From contig CAYOVG010000327.1 in NCBI GenBank assembly GCA_964407285.1, positions 1 through 7,921 on the forward strand: a DNA stretch of 7,921 bases, written 5' to 3'. A program made the position numbers and the translations under genes. Positions 4,314-7,921 of this stretch are shown here, piece after piece. Source of the DNA: CAYOVG01 sp964407285 (GTDB lineage: Bacteria; Desulfobacterota; Syntrophobacteria; Syntrophobacterales; Syntrophobacteraceae). The notes under the pieces were generated by a model. It was given only the letters and a program-made list of their open reading frames with translations. It was not told the origin of the DNA and searched no databases. How positions within the stretch are numbered: position 1 is the first letter of the stretch; each line of letters begins with the position of its first letter.

Positions 4314-6659
4314 GTGTCATCGGCCATTCTAGTACTACTCGTCATCGTCTTCACCGCCCTGGTCCTGTTTGTCGGAGGTTGGCTGCGGGTGGATCTGGTG
4401 GGCCTGCTGGCCCTTTCCGCCCTGGCCCTGACGGGGCTCGTCACCACCCAGGAAGCCCTGGCCGGCTTCAGCAGCCCGGCGGTGGTCACGGTGTGGGCCA
4501 TGTTCATTCTCTCCGCGGGACTCACGCGGACGGGCATCGCCCATCGCATCGGGCAACCCCTGCAATGGTTCGCCCGCCGCAGCGAGCCGCTGCTCACGGC
4601 GGCTCTCATGGCGGCGGCGGCTCTGCTCTCCGCGCTCATCAACACGGTCACCGTGGCGGCCATATTGCTCCCCGCAACCATGGAACTGGCCCGGCGCAGC
4701 GGGCGCTCCCCCTCCCGGCTGCTCATGCCGCTGGCCCTGGGCTGTCTCCTGGGCGGACCCTTCACGGGGATCTCCACCCCCCCAAACATTTTGGTAACGG
4801 ACGCCTTGCGGAACGCAGGCCTACGCCCCTTCGCCCTGTTCGACTTCACCCCCATCACGGGGGCCGTCGTGGCCGCGGGTATCGTCTTCATGGTGCTCGC
4901 GGGCCGGTTCCTGCTTCCGGATCGCTCCAGAAGCTCCGCTGAGGGCTCGGGTCCCCTGCTTGGAGCTTCCTATCATCTGGACGAACACATCTTCACCACC
5001 CGGATCCGGCCTGGGTCGCCCCTGGACGGGCGCACCCTGGCGGAAAGCCGCCTGGGATCGGCCCTGTACCTGACGGTCATGGCCATCCAGCGATACGGAC
5101 AGCTGCGACTGGCCCCCGGGCCGACGGACGTGCTGCGGGCCGGGGATACCCTCATCGTACACGGCCGTCCCGACCACCTCCAGCGACTCCACGGCAGCCA
5201 TCATCTCCACGTGGAATCCCCGGAACTCGTCCGTTCCCTGGTGCGCCAGTGCCTGGAATTCGCCGAGGCGCGTGTGGGCGAAGGCTCCCCGCTCCTGGGT
5301 AACACGGTGCACCGCAGCGGATTGCGCGCCCAACGCCGGGTGCACCTGCTGGCCATCCACGGGCCGGAGGAAGGAGAGGTAAAGGACCCTCGGACCCGTC
5401 CGTTTGCGGCTGGGGACGGCTTGGTGCTGCAAGGGGGTCGGCAGGACCTCGAAGCCCTGGAGCGAGACGGCCTGGTCACGGACCTGCGGTTCGTACCCTT
5501 CGACGCCGTGGTTGAAAAAACCGCCGGCCGCGCCCAGTTGCTGCCCGTGCGGGTGCCCCCCGGTTCCGTGCTGGCCGATCACGATCTGGTGGAAAGCCGG
5601 CTGGGCAATGCGTTCGGTCTCACCGTGGTGGGGATCCTGCGCGGCGAGTCCTTCCTGTGCATGCCGGCGCCCCAGGAAAAGGTGGCGGAGGGGGACCTGC
5701 TGATTCTCGAAGGCTCTCCCCGGGACCTCGAAGTGCTCCAGGGTCTCGAGGAATTGGAGATTTCCGCCCAGAGTCCGGGTTTATTGGCGGATCTGGAATC
5801 CCAGCAGATCGGCATTACCGAAATCCTGCTTTCCCCCCGGACCGCCCTGGTGGGCCGGACCCTGGCGGACCTGCTCTTCCGGGACCGGTACGGACTGAGC
5901 GTGCTGGCCGTCTGGCGGGCCGGGCGTCCTCACAGGAGCGCCCTACAGGACATGCCGCTCCAGTTCGGAGACGCCTTGCTGGTGTATGGGCCGCGCCGCA
6001 GCCTGGAAGCCGTGGCCCGGGACCCCGATTTTCTGGTATTGGACGAAGCCGCCGCCCGCGCTCCCCGTCTGGAAAAGGCGTACATCGCCGCAGCCGTCAT
6101 GCTGGGGGTGCTTCTCACGGCCATCCTGGGCCTGGTTCCCATCTCCATCGCCGCCATGACGGGCGCCGCGTTGATGGTCCTGGCCGGCTGTATCCGAATG
6201 GACGAGGCGTACCGCGCCATCGAGTGGAAGGTGGTGTTTCTCATCGCAGCCATGCTGCCGCTGGGATCGGCCATCGAGAACACGGGGGCGGCGCAGATGG
6301 CCGCCGAAGCGCTCATCGGCGCGGTGGGCCATTTGGGGCCGCGGTGGATCGTGTTCGCCCTCTTCGTGGTGACCGTGGCGGCCACCCAGGTGGTCCCCAC
6401 GGCGGCCCTGGTGGTGTTGATGGCCCCCGTGGCCCTCAGCACGGCCCACGCCACCGCCGTCTCACCGCATCTGCTCATGATGACCGTGGCCATGGCGGCG
6501 TCCTCGAGTTACGCCAGCCCCCTGTCCCATCCGGCCCACCTGCTGGTCATGGGTCCCGGCGGCTATCGTTTCCTGGACTACGTCAAGGTGGGCGTACCCG
6601 TGACGATTCTGGCCCTGGCTGTGTGCGTGGGACTGCTGCCCATATTGTGGCCGCCGTGA
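4314..6659 (+). CDS. SLC13-family permease with four RCK_C (TrkA-C) domains
   Basis: Predicted 781-residue inner-membrane transporter of the divalent anion:Na+ symporter (SLC13/DASS, ion transporter) type. The N-terminal membrane half is about 1-200, with helices near 4-21, 26-43, 54-71, 92-118, 136-150 and 180-200, and the motifs SALINTVTVAAILLP (106-120) and TGISTPPN (151-158). The soluble centre holds four RCK_C-like repeats at about 218-293, 312-383, 403-478 and 498-570. Each shows the pattern G-S/T-x-L-x-G-x-T-L followed later by a 'GD-x-L-x-x-x-G' strand turn. The second membrane half (about 588-781) contains TQVVPTAALVVLMAP (691-705) and GPGGYRFLDYVKVGVP (747-762). Sulfate or another small anion is a plausible substrate but is not shown. 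RCK_C domains usually bind regulatory ligands. The start is GTG at 4314 after GAGGT. Most relatives I know of carry two RCK_C domains, so four is long for the family. Confidence 0.88.
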   Translation: MSSAILVLLVIVFTALVLFVGGWLRVDLVGLLALSALALTGLVTTQEALAGFSSPAVVTVWAMFILSAGLTRTGIAHRIGQPLQWFARRSEPLLTAALMAAAALLSALINTVTVAAILLPATMELARRSGRSPSRLLMPLALGCLLGGPFTGISTPPNILVTDALRNAGLRPFALFDFTPITGAVVAAGIVFMVLAGRFLLPDRSRSSAEGSGPLLGASYHLDEHIFTTRIRPGSPLDGRTLAESRLGSALYLTVMAIQRYGQLRLAPGPTDVLRAGDTLIVHGRPDHLQRLHGSHHLHVESPELVRSLVRQCLEFAEARVGEGSPLLGNTVHRSGLRAQRRVHLLAIHGPEEGEVKDPRTRPFAAGDGLVLQGGRQDLEALERDGLVTDLRFVPFDAVVEKTAGRAQLLPVRVPPGSVLADHDLVESRLGNAFGLTVVGILRGESFLCMPAPQEKVAEGDLLILEGSPRDLEVLQGLEELEISAQSPGLLADLESQQIGITEILLSPRTALVGRTLADLLFRDRYGLSVLAVWRAGRPHRSALQDMPLQFGDALLVYGPRRSLEAVARDPDFLVLDEAAARAPRLEKAYIAAAVMLGVLLTAILGLVPISIAAMTGAALMVLAGCIRMDEAYRAIEWKVVFLIAAMLPLGSAIENTGAAQMAAEALIGAVGHLGPRWIVFALFVVTVAATQVVPTAALVVLMAPVALSTAHATAVSPHLLMMTVAMAASSSYASPLSHPAHLLVMGPGGYRFLDYVKVGVPVTILALAVCVGLLPILWPP

Positions 6660-6671
6660 CGGCGTCAGGAT

Positions 6672-6691
6672 AGCAGGCCGTTGAAAAACGC
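6672..6691 (-). repeat. Palindromic intergenic repeat, copy 6 (solo end)
   Basis: GCAGGCCGTTGAAAAACG matches one terminus of the dispersed element in the orientation of copies 3 and 4, but the adjoining sequence does not continue into the element. It begins about 12 bases after the permease stop codon. The TTGAAA within it lies 17 bases before CATATT (6704-6709), a possible but weak sigma-70-type promoter reading rightward. Confidence 0.6.
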
Positions 6692-7041
6692 CGGTCAAGG
6701 TATCATATTTGTATTGCCTTATGGACGTCGTCTTGGTATTTTAACAGGTACGTCTTGTCCCATGTTCAGGGTGCGCCTGTATTTCGGTGGTCCACGCGAT
6801 ATGAGGTGCATTCATCCCCTCTTCCGGAGAGGATGCCGTGGGCTCATCTTCTAATGATCCGCCGATACATCAAGGCCGCTTCCTCCAAACGGAGACCGGC
6901 TCTCGATACCTCATTGAAGGATTCCCTCCCGTTCATTTTCGAACCCATACCGCCCGCAAGACCAGGCAGTTGGGCCCTACCGCCCAACAATACCTTCCTT
7001 TTCGCCTGTACAGCAGTGGAGATTCCGCCATTGGAAACCAT
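6692..7041. other. Non-coding stretch with small hairpins
   Basis: I see no convincing gene in these 350 bases. CCTCT-TCCGG-AGAGG forms a small hairpin near 6818-6832. GTTGGGC (6969-6975) and GCCCAAC (6982-6988) form a perfect 7-bp stem with a six-base loop, followed by AATACCTTCCTTTTCG, which is terminator-like. A GTG at 6838 with GGAGAGG upstream opens a frame, but about 45 residues of that frame are translated repeat and the rest resembles nothing I recognise. A small RNA running from the weak promoter near 6681 to the hairpin is possible but speculative. Confidence 0.4.
6969..6988 (+). terminator. Terminator-like hairpin
   Basis: This is a perfect 7-bp stem, GTTGGGC/GCCCAAC, with loop CCTACC and a moderately T-rich tail (CTTCCTTTT). 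It lies about 310 bases after the permease gene, too far to be its obvious terminator. It could end an unannotated short transcript from this gap. Confidence 0.35.
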
Positions 7042-7196
7042 AGCAGCCCGTTGATAAACAGTATTACGGGCAGACCGGTCAAGAACGATGAGATGCAAGG
7101 CGGGCGAATCCTGAGGATTGAGGCGTACATCCAGTACGCCGCAATGACGAAGGATGAACCCCAACGACACAAATCGCGTCTCTCAACGGCCTGATA
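7042..7196 (+). repeat. Palindromic intergenic repeat, copy 7
   Basis: Full-length copy. The outer flank is CCCGTTGATAAACAGTATTA, followed by the left terminus with AAGAACGATGAGATGCAAGG, the central hairpin GGCGTACATCCAGTACGCC, the core GCAATGACGAAGGATGAA, and the right terminus CGCGTCTCTCAACGGCCTG. It marks the sharp border between GC-rich DNA on its left and the AT-rich stretch on its right. Confidence 0.85.
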
Positions 7197-7553
7197 AAGG
7201 GTTTTCCAAGAAACTATGGCCAACAGGACCTTTTCCATCACGCGTACATACAACGTTTAAGTATAATTAAAACATCATCTCCCTGTTGTATTAACGTATA
7301 CGCAGACAATTCGGACGATAATGTTTTGCTTTATGTGATAGTTACGCCCTTGCCTTTCGTTCTTCTTATACAATAATAGACATTTTATTTTAGCACGTAT
7401 GCACACGTTGGGATGAACGCTGCTCGTTACTATTTTCATGTACTTGTGAAAGTTTCATGTATATGTTACGGTGTTATCTATACGATATAGCTACATATTA
7501 TACTGTATCTATTCCACAATCCATTTATGTAACATGGCATGTAGGGGGATTTA
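7197..7553. other. AT-rich intergenic region upstream of a small secreted-protein gene
   Basis: No gene is visible. The stretch is strikingly AT-rich compared with the rest of the window. It contains a direct repeat TTTCATGTA at 7435-7443 and 7453-7461 (18 bases apart) and an inverted pair ATGTTAC (7463-7469) and GTAACAT (7529-7535). Two -10-like boxes are present, TATAAT at 7262-7267 and TATACT at 7499-7504. Neither has a clear -35, so promoter calls are weak in such AT-rich DNA. It probably holds the promoter and operators of the following gene. Confidence 0.5.
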
Positions 7554-7921
7554 ATGGGTATGAAACGTTCTATTATCATTGTATTAGCTACTATATGCGT
7601 TATCTTCTCTCTGGTAAATGCTTCTCAGGCGCAATACCATGGGATTTGGAAAGATACCGAAACCGGGAACACACACAACTTCTACATTCAACACTATTCC
7701 ACGGGCTCAACGGTTGTTATCTATACCATCGATGCCATTCAGTTGTATTCGTTTCTCGGCGCCCTATCGGGCGCCGTTTCGAACAGGACTCCATGGATTT
7801 TCTTCATGCCAAAACCCTGAAAATCGAGTTCGCGTCCCCCAGCACGGCCACAGCCGTCATCACGGATAACACCGGCCCCGTTCCCCATTCCATTCAAGTG
7901 GACATCCAGAAAATGTATCCC
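7554..7921 (+). pseudogene. Small secreted protein, frameshifted and cut by the window end
   Basis: The frame starting at ATG 7554 (or ATG 7560), after AGGGGGA, encodes a signal peptide of about 27 residues ending in NASQA, then a mature part beginning QYHGIWKDTETG with FYIQHYSTGS and VVIYTIDA. This frame stops at 7820. From about 7778 the -1 frame continues the protein convincingly (FEQDSMDFLHAK, then LKIEF, then ATAVITDNTG) and is open to the window edge. A single missing T in the GTTTC at 7776-7780 would join the two parts as GAV-FEQD. It therefore looks like one gene broken by a one-base deletion or a sequencing error. I recognise the type only as a short exported protein of unknown function. 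Its upstream AT-rich DNA suggests possible recent acquisition. Confidence 0.65.

Noticed and set aside
3386..4891. Long open frame of about 500 codons on the minus strand
   Set aside because: It lies antisense to both the fusion gene and the permease, runs straight through a repeat copy, and has a low-complexity, Arg/Gly/His-rich composition typical of the shadow of GC-rich coding DNA. The + strand frames match known families throughout.
6838..7194. Open frame starting at GTG with a GGAGAGG upstream
   Set aside because: The ribosome-like site is decent, but about the last 45 residues are translated repeat copy 7 and the remainder has no domain, signal or membrane feature. I treat the region as non-coding.
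1..7196. CRISPR array
   Set aside because: The repeats are over 100 bases long, palindromic, irregularly spaced by whole genes and present in both orientations. That does not fit a CRISPR array, and no cas genes are seen.
7773..7785. Programmed -1 ribosomal frameshift in the secreted-protein gene
   Set aside because: The bases around the shift (GCC GTT TCG) do not form an X-XXY-YYZ slippery heptamer, and no obvious stimulatory structure follows. A simple one-base deletion is a better explanation.

Overview
The window is GC-rich bacterial DNA that reads like a member of the Desulfobacterota (sulfate-reducing or syntrophic 'deltaproteobacterium'). This rests on the gene types (rhodanese-like sulfur carriers, a MauE/DoxX-type redox membrane protein, a rubrerythrin-type diiron domain, a SLC13 transporter with RCK_C domains) and on a family of long palindromic intergenic repeats of a kind I associate with those genomes. 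No species can be named from sequence alone. All six confident genes, and the broken one at the right edge, lie on the + strand.

Layout. (1) 1-2552 is a putative extracytoplasmic sulfur/thiol-redox cluster: an exported rhodanese (90-536), a membrane-anchored rhodanese (736-1248), a MauE/DoxX-like membrane protein (1245-1874, 4-bp overlap with the previous gene) and a membrane-anchored DsbA-like CxxC protein (1893-2552). The last three are tightly packed and are almost certainly one transcription unit. The first is separated from them by a repeat element. (2) 2553-3190 is non-coding: two inverted-orientation repeat copies, a strong GC-rich hairpin, and a perfect 12-bp palindrome just upstream of the next gene. 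(3) 3191-4060 encodes an unusual two-domain protein, a rubrerythrin-like diiron domain with all expected ligands fused to a hotdog acyl-CoA thioesterase domain. (4) 4061-4313 holds competing hairpins and another repeat copy. (5) 4314-6659 encodes a 781-residue SLC13-type permease with four RCK_C (TrkA-C) domains between its two membrane halves. (6) 6660-7196 is non-coding and bounded by a solo repeat end and a full repeat copy. (7) 7197-7553 is a markedly AT-rich non-coding stretch, followed by a small secreted protein gene that is broken by a one-base frameshift and runs off the window.

How the parts may work together. The first four products are all predicted to act at or outside the cytoplasmic membrane. 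They combine two sulfur-carrier folds with a MauE/MauD-like pair, which suggests a periplasmic persulfide or disulfide relay. The diiron-thioesterase fusion is cytoplasmic and suggests a peroxide/oxygen-responsive or iron-dependent acyl-CoA hydrolase. These functions are inferences from family membership. The most notable items are the diiron-hotdog fusion, the four-gene redox module, and the repeat family, whose same end abuts the ribosome-binding region of three separate genes.
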